Below are positions 51,424 through 62,064 of a stretch of DNA of 64,000 nt, one piece after another. The position numbers and the translations under genes were made by a program. A model generated the notes under the pieces. It saw nothing but the letters and a program-made list of their open reading frames with translations. It was not told the DNA's origin and ran no database searches. The stretch lies in assembly GCF_001423125.1 (NCBI RefSeq), contig NZ_LMNW01000001.1, positions 1,181 through 65,180 on the forward strand, in the 5' to 3' direction. Origin of the DNA: Duganella sp. Leaf126 (GTDB lineage Bacteria; Pseudomonadota; Gammaproteobacteria; Burkholderiales; Burkholderiaceae_D). Position 1 is the stretch's first letter. Each line of letters opens with the position of its first letter.

Positions 51424-51466
51424 AAAAGCCCCCGGCTCGCTGCCAGGCGAACCGGGGGCTTTTTTC
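51424..51466 (+). terminator. rho-independent terminator after the receptor at 48567
   Basis: AAGCCCCCGG and CCGGGGGCTT flank an irregular loop, with six T after on the plus strand. Four A on the other side could give some activity for the convergent gene as well. Confidence 0.85.
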
Positions 51467-51500
51467 ATCCGCAGCACCGTTTGCGAACTTCGCAGCCATA

Positions 51501-51532
51501 AAAAATCCTTCCCGGCTCACGCCGGAAAGGAC
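51501..51532 (-). terminator. rho-independent terminator after the receptor at 51556
   Basis: On the minus strand TCCTTTCCGGC pairs with GCCGGGAAGGA (one mismatch) and is followed by six T, 24 bp past the stop codon. Confidence 0.75.
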
Positions 51533-51555
51533 GCTAAAAAATGGACAGGGCCCGC

Positions 51556-54255
51556 TTAGAAAGCGTAACGCGCGTTGACGTAGGCGTAACGGCCCACCAC
51601 GTCGTTCAGGCCCTGCACATAGGTATCGTTGTAGACGCTGTTGGAGTACACCATCGCCTTGTCGAACACGTTGTTGACGCCGACGTTCACGCTCAGCTGC
51701 TTGCTGGCCTTGAGCGAATAGTTCAGGTCCCACACCGTGTACGACGGAATCCGCGCATTGGTGATCGCTGCATCCTGCGTGTAGGTCGGATCGGTGATGT
51801 TCAGGGTGCTGGCGGTGGTGCGCGCCGTCAGGCCGATCTGGTGCACATCGAACTGGTAGGCCGTCAGGAACGAATTGTTCCAGCGCGGGTGGACCGTGCC
51901 GCCCAGACGGCTCTCGATATCCTGGCCCGGCGCGATGCTCTGGTCGTACTTGAAGGTGTAGTTGTTCACCTCGTGGAAATGCAGTTTGCCATAGCTGCCC
52001 AGCGCCAGGTCGTATTTCAGATCGAGGTCGGCACCCGAGATCTTGGTCTTGCCGACATTGATGAACGGCGCAGTGATGCTCTTGATGCGGCCCTTGTTCA
52101 GGCCCGGGTGGGTGGCTTCCAGCGCCGGATTGCGCGGGTCGCGTTCGATCAGCGCTGCGTAGCCGGGAATGCTGTCTTCGTGATCGAGAATGTATTGCGC
52201 GTCGAGCGACTGGATGGTCTGGCGCTGATCGATGCCGTACCAGTCGAGCGACGCCGACAGGTTTTTCATCGGCTGCAAGACGATGCCCAGCGAATAGTTA
52301 TTGGCCTTTTCCGCCTTCAGGTCGGGATTGCCCTTCAGGTAGACCTTCGGCAAATACGAACACTGTGCGCCGACATAACCGAGCGGACCGCAACGGACGT
52401 AGTCGGCAACGGTGGTGTACGCCGTGGTGACCGAGCCGATCTCGGGCAAGGTCGGCGCCTTGAACGACGTGGTCGCCGAGCCGCGCAGCAAGACTGCATC
52501 GGTAGCACGCCAGGCCAGCGCCAGCTTCGGATTCCAGCTGTTGCCGAAATCGCTGTAATGGTCGCCGCGCAGCGCCAGCTGGGCGTCGAGCTTGGGCAGT
52601 ACCGGCACCGACAGTTCACCGTAGACCGAATACAGGCTGCGCGACGCCTTGCTGCTGGTGGCGCCGTAATCGACGATATTGCCCGCCAGCGTCTGTGGAT
52701 CGGCAACGTCGTCGATCGATTCATGGCTGGCCTGCGCACCCCAGGCAAAACCGACCGGCCTGCCGTCGAACGAGAACAGGTTTGCCGTGCTCATCTTCCA
52801 CTCGGCAGTGCCGAGCTTGGATGTCGCCGTGTGGTGCATGGTGTACAGCATCGGCGATACCACGCTCATCGGGTTGGCCGGGTTGAACGGATCGTAGCCG
52901 CCGTTGCCCATCACGCCGTCGTTGAGCAGCTGGGTCGAGACATCGAGCAGTACCGCGTTGGTGGTGTCGTCGTTGAGCTTGCTGCGATTGAGGTTGACGG
53001 CAAATTCGCTGTCCCAGCCCTTGACGCTGCCGCGCCAGCCGGTCACCAGGCGCGCGGTGTCGTTCTTGATGGTTTCGACCTTGTGACCTGCCTCGGTGAT
53101 CGCGTGGAATACCTGCAAGCGGTCGCCGGGGGTAAATCCGTTGGTGCTATCGGTCGGGCCTGGCAAGCCCAGCACACCGGGATTGGTGGTGCCATCGGTG
53201 GGCACCAGCTGGGCACTGCTGAAATTCGGATAGGCTTGCGTGTACAGCGACTTGTTGTGATTCAGACCCAGTTCGGCAAACAGCTCGTCGCCGCCGCCCA
53301 GACGCTTGGTGACGATGGTCGAAAAGCCGGCGCGCTCGATGCGCGGTGTCAGCTGTCTATTGGGCTTGGTGAAGCAGACCTGGTCCAGCGTCCCTGCAGC
53401 AATGCCGACCGTGCCCTGGCATCCAGGGATGACATACCCTGGCTCGCCATTGTCATAGTCGCGCACGTAGCCGAGGAATTCGGTTTGCGCGCGCTGGTCG
53501 GTGCCGCCGAAACGCGTGTAGTCGGGATTGGCCAGCGCGGAATGCTTGCTGCTTTGCAGAGAATTGCGCTTGAGCGCATCGACCGTCATCAGGACGTTGT
53601 AGCCATCCTTGTCGAGGTCGCCCCAGCCCTTGGTCAGGCTGGCATTAAAGGTCGAGCCATCGCCCTTGACGTTGGCGCCGACGTTGCCGGTCACTTCCAT
53701 GCCCTGGTAGTTGTCGCGGGTCTTGAAGTTGATCACGCCGGCCACCGCATCCGAGCCGTAGATGGCCGAAGCGCCATCGCGCAGGATCTCGACGCTCTCG
53801 AGTGCTGCCAGCGGAATATTGTTGAGATCGACGAAACTGTTTTCTGCGCCGTTGGCGAAACCGTAGTTCGCCAGGCGACGACCGTTGAGCAGGATCAGCG
53901 TGTACTTGGCATCGAGGCCGCGCAGGGCGACCGAACTGGCGCCGCCGGCAAACGAGTTGTAGCTGTTACCGTCGAGTGCGACGCCGACCGACGGCAGCTT
54001 GCTCAGCATTTCCACCACGGTACTGGCGCCGCTTCTTTCGATATCGACACGCGAAATGATCTCAACCGGGGTGGAGCCCTCGCCGGCGATACGGGCGATA
54101 TTGGAGCCGGTGATGATCACCTTCTGCGGTTCGGCCGCGCTGCTTGCCTCGGTGACGGTTTGCGCCTGGGCGGTCGACAACAGCACGGTGGCGCCCGCCA
54201 GCGCGCTCAAGGCCAGACGGACGGATAACACCCCAGGTTTTTCTTTTAAGCTCAT
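51556..54255 (-). CDS. TonB-dependent outer-membrane receptor
   Basis: This is an 899-residue receptor read leftwards, convergent with the previous one. The signal peptide (ending LLSTAQAQT) precedes the plug with PQKVIITGSNIARI, ALRGLDAKYTLILLNGRRL and DGASAIYGSDAVAGVINF. The barrel ends YAYVNARYAF. GGGAG six bases before the ATG at 54255 fixes the start. In the upstream region TTTGTA/TACAAA (54381-54400) and CTAACCT/AGGTTAG (54429-54449) form two inverted repeats, possible operator sites. The substrate is unknown. Confidence 0.94.
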   Translation of the reverse strand: MSLKEKPGVLSVRLALSALAGATVLLSTAQAQTVTEASSAAEPQKVIITGSNIARIAGEGSTPVEIISRVDIERSGASTVVEMLSKLPSVGVALDGNSYNSFAGGASSVALRGLDAKYTLILLNGRRLANYGFANGAENSFVDLNNIPLAALESVEILRDGASAIYGSDAVAGVINFKTRDNYQGMEVTGNVGANVKGDGSTFNASLTKGWGDLDKDGYNVLMTVDALKRNSLQSSKHSALANPDYTRFGGTDQRAQTEFLGYVRDYDNGEPGYVIPGCQGTVGIAAGTLDQVCFTKPNRQLTPRIERAGFSTIVTKRLGGGDELFAELGLNHNKSLYTQAYPNFSSAQLVPTDGTTNPGVLGLPGPTDSTNGFTPGDRLQVFHAITEAGHKVETIKNDTARLVTGWRGSVKGWDSEFAVNLNRSKLNDDTTNAVLLDVSTQLLNDGVMGNGGYDPFNPANPMSVVSPMLYTMHHTATSKLGTAEWKMSTANLFSFDGRPVGFAWGAQASHESIDDVADPQTLAGNIVDYGATSSKASRSLYSVYGELSVPVLPKLDAQLALRGDHYSDFGNSWNPKLALAWRATDAVLLRGSATTSFKAPTLPEIGSVTTAYTTVADYVRCGPLGYVGAQCSYLPKVYLKGNPDLKAEKANNYSLGIVLQPMKNLSASLDWYGIDQRQTIQSLDAQYILDHEDSIPGYAALIERDPRNPALEATHPGLNKGRIKSITAPFINVGKTKISGADLDLKYDLALGSYGKLHFHEVNNYTFKYDQSIAPGQDIESRLGGTVHPRWNNSFLTAYQFDVHQIGLTARTTASTLNITDPTYTQDAAITNARIPSYTVWDLNYSLKASKQLSVNVGVNNVFDKAMVYSNSVYNDTYVQGLNDVVGRYAYVNARYAF

Positions 54256-54485
54256 TCAGTGACTCCCATGATTAACGGCAGTCGCGGTGCGACTGCATGA
54301 CGAACACCAGCCAGTTTTTTCGGGCTGACGGTTCAGTCTCGCAGGAGCACTTTTAAAAATGAAGGGTATGACGGGTGGGATTTGTATCAAAATTTACAAA
54401 GCGCACGATATACAACAGTGAGCGTCTACTAACCTTTCCTATAGGTTAGGAACGGCGTCATTTGGGGTAAGTCGGCGGCCACCAA

Positions 54486-54522
54486 ACAAAAAACCCTCCG
54501 GGCTTGCGCCGGGAGGGTTTTG
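54486..54522 (-). terminator. rho-independent terminator after gapA
   Basis: CCCTCCCGG and CCGGAGGG around a seven-base loop are followed on the minus strand by six T, directly after the gapA stop codon. Confidence 0.85.
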
Positions 54523-54538
54523 CTTTGCACGCCGTAAA

Positions 54539-55549
54539 TTACTTGGCGTTCATCAGCGCCACGGTGGTGTCGAGCATGCGGTTCGAGAAGCCCCACTCGT
54601 TGTCGTACCACGACGATACCTTGACCAGGCGGCCCGAGACCTTGGTCAGGGTCGAATCGAAGTTCGACGAGGCCGGGTTGTGGTTGAAGTCGACCGAGAC
54701 CAGCGGTTCGGTCTGATAGGTCAGCACTTCTTTCAGCGCGCCTTCGGCAGCCGCTTTCATCAGCGCGTTGACTTCATCGACCGTGGTGTCGCGCTTGGCG
54801 ATGAACGACAGGTCCACCAGCGAGACGTTGATGGTCGGCACGCGGATCGCGAAGCCGTCCAGCTTGCCATTCAGTTCCGGCAGCACCAGGCCGACAGCGG
54901 CAGCAGCGCCGGTCTTGGTCGGGATCATGCTCATGGTGGCCGAACGGGCGCGGCGCAGGTCTTCGTGCATCACGTCCGACAGGACCTGGTCGTTGGTGTA
55001 TGCGTGCACGGTGGTCATCAGGCCGGTTTCCAGGCCGATGGCGTCGTTGAGTGGCTTGACCAGCGGGGCCAGGCAGTTGGTGGTGCACGAGGCGTTCGAG
55101 ATCACGGTGTCCGACGCTTTCAGCACATTCTGGTTGACGCCGTACACGATGGTGGCGTCGACGTCCTTGCCGCCCGGTGCCGAGATGATGACTTTCTTGG
55201 CGCCGCCTTTCAGGTGGGCCGAGGCTTTTTCCTTGGTGGTGAAGAAGCCGGTGCACTCGAGCACCACGTCCACGCCCAGGTCGCCCCATGGGATTTCGGC
55301 CGGGTTGCGCTGCGCGAACACGCGGATCACGTCGCCGTTCACGATCATGTTATCGCCGTCCACTTCCACGGTGCCGGGGAACTTGCCGTGGGCGGTGTCG
55401 TAGCGGGTCAGGTGGGCGTTCGACTTGGCGTCGCCCAGGTCGTTGATCGCCACGATCTGGATGTCCTGCTTCTTGCCGCCTTCGTAGAAAGCGCGCAGCA
55501 CATTGCGGCCGATGCGGCCGTAGCCGTTAATTGCAACTTTGATCGTCAT
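54539..55549 (-). CDS. gapA: glyceraldehyde-3-phosphate dehydrogenase
   Basis: This enzyme oxidises glyceraldehyde 3-phosphate to 1,3-bisphosphoglycerate with NAD. The 336-residue product has the Rossmann start [17 protein letters not shown] (residues 4-20), Asp in AINDLGD, the catalytic [12 protein letters not shown] (Cys about 156) and the phosphate sites [14 protein letters not shown] and [18 protein letters not shown] seven bases before the ATG at 55549 decides the start; the open frame extends farther but overlaps tkt. The tkt-gapA order is common in proteobacteria, and the 50-bp gap suggests co-transcription. Confidence 0.97.
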   Translation of the reverse strand: MTIKVAINGYGRIGRNVLRAFYEGGKKQDIQIVAINDLGDAKSNAHLTRYDTAHGKFPGTVEVDGDNMIVNGDVIRVFAQRNPAEIPWGDLGVDVVLECTGFFTTKEKASAHLKGGAKKVIISAPGGKDVDATIVYGVNQNVLKASDTVISNASCTTNCLAPLVKPLNDAIGLETGLMTTVHAYTNDQVLSDVMHEDLRRARSATMSMIPTKTGAAAAVGLVLPELNGKLDGFAIRVPTINVSLVDLSFIAKRDTTVDEVNALMKAAAEGALKEVLTYQTEPLVSVDFNHNPASSNFDSTLTKVSGRLVKVSSWYDNEWGFSNRMLDTTVALMNAK

Positions 55550-55599
55550 GCTTTTGCTCCTGATAGAAAAAAAATCTGTACTTAGTAAGCAATTATAGA

Positions 55600-57594
55600 T
55601 TAAGCAATCACCAGTTTGGCTTTCGCGACAACATTTTCCACGGTGAAGCCGAAATGCTTGAACAGCACGCCTGCCGGGGCCGACTCGCCGAAGGTGTCGA
55701 TGCCGACCACTGCGCCTTCCAGGCCCACGTACTTGTACCAGAAATCGGTGACGCCGGCTTCGATGGCCACGCGCGGCACGTCCTTGGTCAATACGCTGGC
55801 CTTGTAGGCGGCGTCCTGGCGGTCGAACACGTCGGTCGACGGCATCGACACCACGCGCGCAGGGATGCCTTCGGCGTTCAGCGCGGAGGCAGCGGCAACC
55901 GCCAGCTCCACCTCGGAACCGGTGGCGATCAGCGTGACCTTGGCGTCGGCCGTTTCGTGCAGCACGTAACCGCCGCGGGCGATGGCCGCCACGGTTTCGG
56001 GCTTGCGCTCCTGGTACGGCAGGTTCTGGCGCGAGAAGATCAGCGTCGACGGACCGTTCTTGCGCTTGACTGCCTCGCCCCAGGCCACCATGGTTTCGGT
56101 GGTGTCGCATGGACGCCAGTTGTCGAGGTTGGGGATCAGGCGCATCGACGAGATATGCTCAACCGACTGGTGGGTGGGACCGTCTTCGCCGAGGCCGATC
56201 GAATCGTGGGTGAACACGAACAGCGAACGCTGCTTCATCAGCGCGGCCATGCGCAGGGCGTTGCGGCTGTAGTCCGAGAAGGTCAAGAAGGTGGCGCCAA
56301 ACGGAATGTAACCGCCGTGCAGGGCGACGCCGTTCATGATGGCGGCCATGCCGAATTCGCGCACACCGTAGTTGACGTGGTTGCCTGGCTTGCCCGAACG
56401 GACGGCTACCGACTCTTTCCAGTTGGTCAGGTTCGAGCTGGTCAGGTCAGCGGAACCGCCGAGGAATTCCGGCAGCACCGGCGCCAGCGCCTGGATCGCG
56501 TTCTGGCTGGCCTTGCGGGTGGCGATGGTTTCCTTTTTCTCGACCGTGGCGGCAATCGCGGCAGCCAGGGTGGCGTCGAAGGCGGCTGGCAGGTCGCCGG
56601 CCATACGGCGGCTCAGTTCGGCAGCTTCGGCCGGGAACTGGGCGCTGTAGTCGTTAAAGAGCTTGGTCCAGTCGGCTTCGTGCGCGGCACCCTGCTGCTT
56701 GGCATCCCACGCCGTGTACACCTCAGCCGGGATCTCGAATGGCACCGAGGTCCAGCCGATGTACTCGCGTACATTGGCCACTTCCTTGTCGCCGAGTGCG
56801 GCGCCGTGCACCTTGTCGCCGCCTTGCAGGTTGGGCGAGCCCTTGCCGATGACGGTCTTGCAGCAGATCAGGGTCGGCCTGGTGGCAGTCTTGGCGGCGG
56901 CGATCGCGGCCGAGACGGTAGCGACGTCGTGACCGTCGACGCCACGGATCACGTTCCAGCCGTACGCTTCGAAACGGGCCGGGGTATCGTCGGTGAACCA
57001 GCCTTCGACCTTGCCGTCGATGGAGATGCCGTTATCGTCGTACAGGGCGATCAGCTTGGACAGGCCCAGGGTGCCGGCCAACGCGCACACCTCGTGCGAG
57101 ATGCCTTCCATCAGGCAGCCATCGCCGAGGAAGGCGTAGGTGTAGTGGTCGACGACATCGAAGCCAGGCTTGTTGAATTCGCTTGCCAGCAGCCATTCGG
57201 CCAGCGCCATGCCGACTGCATTGGCCAGGCCTTGACCGAGCGGACCGGTGGTCGTTTCCACGCCGGGCGTGATATCGACTTCAGGGTGGCCAGGGGTCTT
57301 GGAATGCATCTGGCGGAAGTCGCGGATGTCATCCATGGTCACGGCGTAGCCGGACAGGTGCAGCAACGCATAGTGCAGCATCGAGCCATGGCCGTTGGAC
57401 AGCAGGAAACGGTCGCGATTGACCCATTTCGGGTTGGCCGGATTATGGCGGTAATGCCCGCTCCACAGCGCAACGGCAATCTCGGCCATGCCCATCGGCA
57501 TGCCTGGGTGGCCGGAATTGGCCTTCTGGACGGCGTCCATTGCCAGCGCGCGGATCGCGTTGGCCATAGGGGTGTGGGGGAGCGTAGAAGTCAT
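55600..57594 (-). CDS. tkt: transketolase
   Basis: This thiamine-diphosphate enzyme moves two-carbon units in the pentose phosphate and Calvin-type pathways. The 664-residue product has [21 protein letters not shown] at the start (broken here after 20 residues), the ThDP motif [13 protein letters not shown] about 155-167 ending near NGISIDG, and the pyrimidine-binding half with [17 protein letters not shown] and [15 protein letters not shown] (catalytic His). The C-terminal domain has [11 protein letters not shown]. The start at 57594 has no strong ribosome site; an internal ATG at codon 10 is an alternative. It is upstream of gapA on the same strand and divergent from rsmE. Confidence 0.96.
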   Translation of the reverse strand: MTSTLPHTPMANAIRALAMDAVQKANSGHPGMPMGMAEIAVALWSGHYRHNPANPKWVNRDRFLLSNGHGSMLHYALLHLSGYAVTMDDIRDFRQMHSKTPGHPEVDITPGVETTTGPLGQGLANAVGMALAEWLLASEFNKPGFDVVDHYTYAFLGDGCLMEGISHEVCALAGTLGLSKLIALYDDNGISIDGKVEGWFTDDTPARFEAYGWNVIRGVDGHDVATVSAAIAAAKTATRPTLICCKTVIGKGSPNLQGGDKVHGAALGDKEVANVREYIGWTSVPFEIPAEVYTAWDAKQQGAAHEADWTKLFNDYSAQFPAEAAELSRRMAGDLPAAFDATLAAAIAATVEKKETIATRKASQNAIQALAPVLPEFLGGSADLTSSNLTNWKESVAVRSGKPGNHVNYGVREFGMAAIMNGVALHGGYIPFGATFLTFSDYSRNALRMAALMKQRSLFVFTHDSIGLGEDGPTHQSVEHISSMRLIPNLDNWRPCDTTETMVAWGEAVKRKNGPSTLIFSRQNLPYQERKPETVAAIARGGYVLHETADAKVTLIATGSEVELAVAAASALNAEGIPARVVSMPSTDVFDRQDAAYKASVLTKDVPRVAIEAGVTDFWYKYVGLEGAVVGIDTFGESAPAGVLFKHFGFTVENVVAKAKLVIA

Positions 57595-57738
57595 CGTAGG
57601 TCAATCACGAAAGTATGGAAACTGGGCGCAAGGGGCGCAGTGACACAACGCGCACGACGCTTGCTGGGCCCATTATTTTAACAGACGATGACTGCCACCA
57701 TTTAAAATTGCACTCCCATTCCACATAACACAGCTGCC

Positions 57739-58467
57739 ATGCCGCGCTTCTTCTGCCCCCTGCCACTGGCCATCGGCCAGACCGTTTCCCTGCCAGACGC
57801 CGTGGTCCACCACGTCCAGGTGCTGCGCCTGGCCCAGGGCGACCTGATCACGCTGTTCAATGGTGAAGGCGGCGAATACACGGCCGCGCTGACCGAACTG
57901 GCGCGCCGCAGCGCCAGTGCCGAAGTGCGTGACCACACAGCACGCGAGGTCGAGCTGCCCTTCGCGCTGACGCTGGTGCAGGGTGTGCCCGAAGGCAGCA
58001 AGATGGACTGGATCGTGGAAAAAGCGGTCGAGCTGGGCGTGAGCGCCATCGTCCCGCTGACGGCGCGCCGCTCGGTGGTGCGGCTGTCTGGCGAACGGGC
58101 GGAAAAGCGCCTGGCACACTGGCAAGGCGTGGTGGTGAGCGCATCGGAGCAATGCGGGCGCAACCGGCTGGCCACGGTGGCGCCGGTACAGGACGTCCAG
58201 CGCTGGCTGGCAGTGCCGGCCGCAGGCAGTCAGCGCATCCTGCTCAGCCCCCGCGCGCAGCAATCGCTGGCGCACTGGGCGCGCAGCACCGCGCCCTGCC
58301 CAGTCGATTTGCTGGTCGGGCCCGAAGGCGGCTACAGTGACGAGGAAGAAGCGGCAGCGATGGCTGCCGGCGCCCTGCCGCTGTCGATGGGACCGCGCGT
58401 GCTGCGCACCGAGACGGCGGGACTGGCGGCGGCGGCGATGCTGGCAGCCGCCTGGGGTGGGATCTGA
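57739..58467 (+). CDS. rsmE: 16S rRNA (uracil(1498)-N3)-methyltransferase
   Basis: This is a SPOUT-fold methyltransferase that modifies U1498 in the ribosomal decoding centre. The 242-residue product begins MPRFFCPLPL and has a PUA-like N-terminal domain. It carries the SPOUT motifs KMDWIVEKAVELGVSAIVPL, SEQCGRNRLATV, LLVGPEGGYSDEEE and MGPRVLRTETAGLAA, which make up the trefoil-knot SAM site. The length fits the family (about 243). It is a single gene ending in a bidirectional terminator. Confidence 0.95.
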   Translation: MPRFFCPLPLAIGQTVSLPDAVVHHVQVLRLAQGDLITLFNGEGGEYTAALTELARRSASAEVRDHTAREVELPFALTLVQGVPEGSKMDWIVEKAVELGVSAIVPLTARRSVVRLSGERAEKRLAHWQGVVVSASEQCGRNRLATVAPVQDVQRWLAVPAAGSQRILLSPRAQQSLAHWARSTAPCPVDLLVGPEGGYSDEEEAAAMAAGALPLSMGPRVLRTETAGLAAAAMLAAAWGGI

Positions 58468-58479
58468 CAGCTTTCGTGC

Positions 58480-58516
58480 AAAAAAGGCAGGATGACAAGT
58501 CATCCTGCCTTTTTTT
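58480..58516. terminator. bidirectional terminator between rsmE and a TBDR
   Basis: GGCAGGATGAC pairs with GTCATCCTGCC almost without a loop. It has six A to the left and seven T to the right, serving rsmE (+) and the convergent receptor gene (-). Confidence 0.85.
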
Positions 58517-58558
58517 ATGGGGCGATGGACGGCATCGCTGCCGCCCGTTACTTTCAGT

Positions 58559-61468
58559 TTAGAAAGTGTAGCCCAGGCCCAGGCTGAAGAAGCGGCCGAC
58601 AGCGCCCGGCTGGTGCAAGGAAGCATTGTAGGAAGTCTGCGTACCTGCGTTGCCGTAGGTGCCGACGTCGATCGGCGGCGCCTTGTCGAACACGTTCAGA
58701 ATGCTGCCTTTCAGGGTCAGGTTAGGCGTGACCTTGTATTGCAGGTTCAGGTTGGTCACCGTGAACGACGCCACGCGGCAATAGCTGGCAGGCTGAATCG
58801 CGTTGGCGAAGTAGTTGCGGCCGCCGACATCGACACCGGTCGAAGCGCAATCGGTGCCACCAACCGACGGGTCGAGCGACGAGAACGAGCTGGTGTAATT
58901 CACGGTCGTCGTCACATCGAGCGGACCACGCGCCCAGTTCAGCGAGAACTGTGCACGGTTCTTCGGATTGCCGGTGGCGCCGCCCACGCCCGATGGGCCC
59001 TGGGTGCCAGCCAGCTGGTAACTGACGCCGTTCACACTCTGGGTGTAGTCGAACGTGTGCGCTGCGCTCAGGTCGGCTCGCAAGGTGCCCAGATCACTTG
59101 GCAGACGGAAGCGGTAATTAACGGACGCTTCGATACCGCTGGTCGTAGTTTTACCCGCGTTGATATAACCCGAGGTGGCGTACAGGATTGGACCGACCGG
59201 CGACAACACCGAGGCCTGCGAACCGTCGGCTTGCACAGTATCCATCTGGACCGGTGCGCCGCGCACGAAGGACGGCTGATAGTTAGGATCGCTGGTGGCA
59301 GCGCTGACAATCTGGTTGCTCAGCTCGATCTTGTAATAGTCAAACGTCACGCCCAAGCCAGGCAGCGGCGCCAATACGACACCCAGGTCATACGACTTGG
59401 ATTTTTCAGGCGACAGGTTCTTGCTCGTCTGCTGCACGAACACAGGGGTGAAGCTGCAATAGATCGGTACGCTGCCAACTGCTTTGTTATCGCCGGTTGG
59501 GCACAGCACCGGATCCTTGATCGCGTTGTACGAGAAGAACGAACCCGCACTACCCGATTCGGCAGGGTTAGGTGCACGGAAACCGCGCGCGAAGTTACCA
59601 CGCAGTGCAAACTCTTTCGCTGGCGTCCACTTGAAGTTCGCAGCCGGGGTGAATGAGTGACCGTAGGTATCGAAATGGTCGTAACGACCCGAGATGCTGG
59701 TTTCGAGATTCTTGATCAGCGTGGCTTGCAATTCAGCGAAAGCAGCGGTGTTGGTCTCCGAACCAAACACGAACGGCGAGGTGCTGGCGACCTGGCCGTT
59801 GGCGGTCAGTGCAGCCGGGGGGGCATCCCATTCACGCTTGTGCCAGTGCAGACCTGCTGCGAATACCAGCGGACCGGCGCCGAGTTGGGTCAGCTCGCGG
59901 CTGGCGGTCGCATCGGCGTAGTTCAGCTTTGACGTGTTGGTATTCGAGAAGCGCGGCGATACTGCATCGATCTGCGCCTGGGTGTTACCTCCCAACACAT
60001 TGAACGTGCCATTGACCAGCGCGTTGTACAGGGCATTACGGTCGACGTAACCACTGTAGTCGATCTCGACCTTGGACTTGGTCAGACCGCCCGCACCGCG
60101 GATATCCCAGCCGTAAGCCGTACCGGACAGGTCCAGCGCCAGACGGGTAGCCGTCGCCGTGTTTTCCGACGTATTGCGTGGATTAGTGCCAGGAATGTAG
60201 CCATACAGGCGAGCGTTGCCTGGCAAGGTATTGACGATGCCCGCGCCAACCGGGGCGCCAGGCGCAAAGGTGGTCGAGGCAATGGCGCCGACGGCAGGCA
60301 CCAGGGTGCCATCAGGACTGAGGGCATTGTTGCCCGCGAAGCTGGTGGGCGAGAAGACCGGTGGCATGCCACGGTTGTTGGTGCTGTCGCGCTTGAAGTA
60401 CGAACCTTTCACACCGAGCTCCCAATCGCCAGCAAGCTTCTTGGTGACACCGGCGAGGACGTTGATGTTTTCGGTTTTAGGCTGAATGAAGGACGAGTTA
60501 TCGGCCACTGCGCATTGACCTGCGCGGTATCTGACGAAGTCGCAATTCGCGTCCAAGAAACGATAGTTGGCCGGGTTATCGACGGCACCGTATGGTTTGC
60601 CGGTCGCAGGATTGGTGCCTGCCAGCGCCGCGCCACTTGGGTTGTACAGGAACGGAGAACTGGCTTGGGTCAGGTACGAATTAAGCGCAGTCGGCACACC
60701 CAAGGTCAAATCGTTACCACCACGGCTGGTCCAGTTCGGATCGTTCCAGTCGACGGCGCGGCGATCTTCGATCTTGATCGCTCCCTGGCGACGGAACTCG
60801 GCGCTGACGAAAGCATTGTAGCCGTCTGCATCGAGGTCCCCGAACCCGGTGGTGATCGACGCGCGCTTGGTGCTTCCGCCACCGTGCTGGGTCGTACCGC
60901 CTTCTGCCGATACGCTGGTACCGTTATAGCTTTTCTTCAAGATGATGTTGACCACACCAGCCACAGCATCCGAGCCGTACAGGGAAGAGGCTCCCGCCTT
61001 CAGAACTTCGATACGTTCGATGGCTTCAAATGGAATATTCGACACGTCGACGAACGAGCGCTGGGCATCGTCGCCGATGGCGTAAGGGGCTACGCGGTGA
61101 CCGTCGAGCAGCACCAGGGTCGCACCCACGCTCAGGCCGCGCAGGGAAATGCCCGAAGCGCCGTTGGCGAATGCGCCAGAGAAACCGGTGCCCAGGGTAC
61201 CCGCACCGTTGGCGGCCAGATCGGTCAGCAGTTCGGCAACGGATGTCTTACCGCTCCGCTGGATATCAGCGGCCGAAATCGTCTGTACAGGCGTCGCAGT
61301 TTCGGTATCGGTGCGGCTGATCAGGGAGCCGGTCACGACGACGCGTTGGACAGGTTCGGAACCGCTGGCTTGCTGAGCCATCACAGGCGTGACGGCTGCG
61401 ATGGAAAATGCGCCGCTGGCAATCACTTGCAGGATCGCTACTGGCATGGGTTTGATACGCAACTTCAT
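58559..61468 (-). CDS. TonB-dependent outer-membrane receptor
   Basis: This is a 969-residue receptor, the longest intact one here. The signal peptide (ending AAVTPVMAQQ) precedes the plug with VQRVVVTGSLISRTD, ISLRGLSVGATLVLLDGHR and KAGASSLYGSDAVAGVVNII. The barrel ends FSLGLGYTF. AAGGAG about eight bases before the ATG at 61468 fixes the start. Its promoter region shares CATTGACACCG with that of the receptor at 26697. The plug loop reads GHR where most of the others have GRR. The substrate is unknown. Confidence 0.94.
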   Translation of the reverse strand: MKLRIKPMPVAILQVIASGAFSIAAVTPVMAQQASGSEPVQRVVVTGSLISRTDTETATPVQTISAADIQRSGKTSVAELLTDLAANGAGTLGTGFSGAFANGASGISLRGLSVGATLVLLDGHRVAPYAIGDDAQRSFVDVSNIPFEAIERIEVLKAGASSLYGSDAVAGVVNIILKKSYNGTSVSAEGGTTQHGGGSTKRASITTGFGDLDADGYNAFVSAEFRRQGAIKIEDRRAVDWNDPNWTSRGGNDLTLGVPTALNSYLTQASSPFLYNPSGAALAGTNPATGKPYGAVDNPANYRFLDANCDFVRYRAGQCAVADNSSFIQPKTENINVLAGVTKKLAGDWELGVKGSYFKRDSTNNRGMPPVFSPTSFAGNNALSPDGTLVPAVGAIASTTFAPGAPVGAGIVNTLPGNARLYGYIPGTNPRNTSENTATATRLALDLSGTAYGWDIRGAGGLTKSKVEIDYSGYVDRNALYNALVNGTFNVLGGNTQAQIDAVSPRFSNTNTSKLNYADATASRELTQLGAGPLVFAAGLHWHKREWDAPPAALTANGQVASTSPFVFGSETNTAAFAELQATLIKNLETSISGRYDHFDTYGHSFTPAANFKWTPAKEFALRGNFARGFRAPNPAESGSAGSFFSYNAIKDPVLCPTGDNKAVGSVPIYCSFTPVFVQQTSKNLSPEKSKSYDLGVVLAPLPGLGVTFDYYKIELSNQIVSAATSDPNYQPSFVRGAPVQMDTVQADGSQASVLSPVGPILYATSGYINAGKTTTSGIEASVNYRFRLPSDLGTLRADLSAAHTFDYTQSVNGVSYQLAGTQGPSGVGGATGNPKNRAQFSLNWARGPLDVTTTVNYTSSFSSLDPSVGGTDCASTGVDVGGRNYFANAIQPASYCRVASFTVTNLNLQYKVTPNLTLKGSILNVFDKAPPIDVGTYGNAGTQTSYNASLHQPGAVGRFFSLGLGYTF

Positions 61469-62064
61469 TAAAAAGCTCCTTCAGGACATTTGCCTAATTT
61501 GCGGGGGGTCACTGGGTAAAGTTTGTCCACACAAATACACCAACGGTTACAGATGTGACCGATCTGATACATAGAACCATATGGCTTTGCACGGTGTCAA
61601 TGAATCCACGAAAACTATAGCCTTAAAACAACACATTAATTTTTTTTATCGCATTTTTCGCCATAGCTTATTCGGTATCAGTGCAAAGAATCCACAATTT
61701 AGTGCGGGAGTGCTCAGTTTTGGTGCAAAATATCTTTAATGCAGCGCAGCAAAATGTGAGGGTCCTGCCTTATCGTCTGTAACCCCGAAACCATTAACAG
61801 TGAAGGCTTTCTCTCGCGGCTCAAGCAAAGGTGGCGCGATCCGGACTGAATAAATTTTTTGCACTCGCAGCAATATCAACATCGCATCTTTCGTCCGCAT
61901 AGACCTCCTGGCTACGCTGCACAGAGGTGATCAGGTGTAGCAGATTTGTAACGGGTAGCTGTTTAAAATTCACGGCAAATGGAATTTCACGCTACTCAGA
62001 TAATTCAAGCGTATCCACGAGGATATAATTTTTTCTCTCACCAATCTGTCAAAGTGGCCCATTA
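61469..62064. other. AT-rich intergenic region, 596 bp
   Basis: No gene is supported on either strand. The left part holds the receptor promoter described separately. The stretch 61620-61740 is strongly AT-rich. The rest presumably holds the promoter of the plus-strand gene at 62065, but I see no consensus boxes or hairpin terminator. Confidence 0.45.
61571..61600 (-). promoter_or_regulatory. candidate promoter of the TBDR gene that starts at 61468
   Basis: On the minus strand TTGACA (61600-61595) in CATTGACACCG is followed after 18 bp by TTCTAT (61576-61571). This is the same -35 context and spacing as at 26548-26577. Confidence 0.5.

Noticed and set aside
54539..56110. 523-codon frame with gapA as its 3' part, suggesting a fusion
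   Set aside because: The first 187 codons run out of frame through tkt and are family-less. The ATG at 55549 has a strong AGGAG site and gives the exact GAPDH length.
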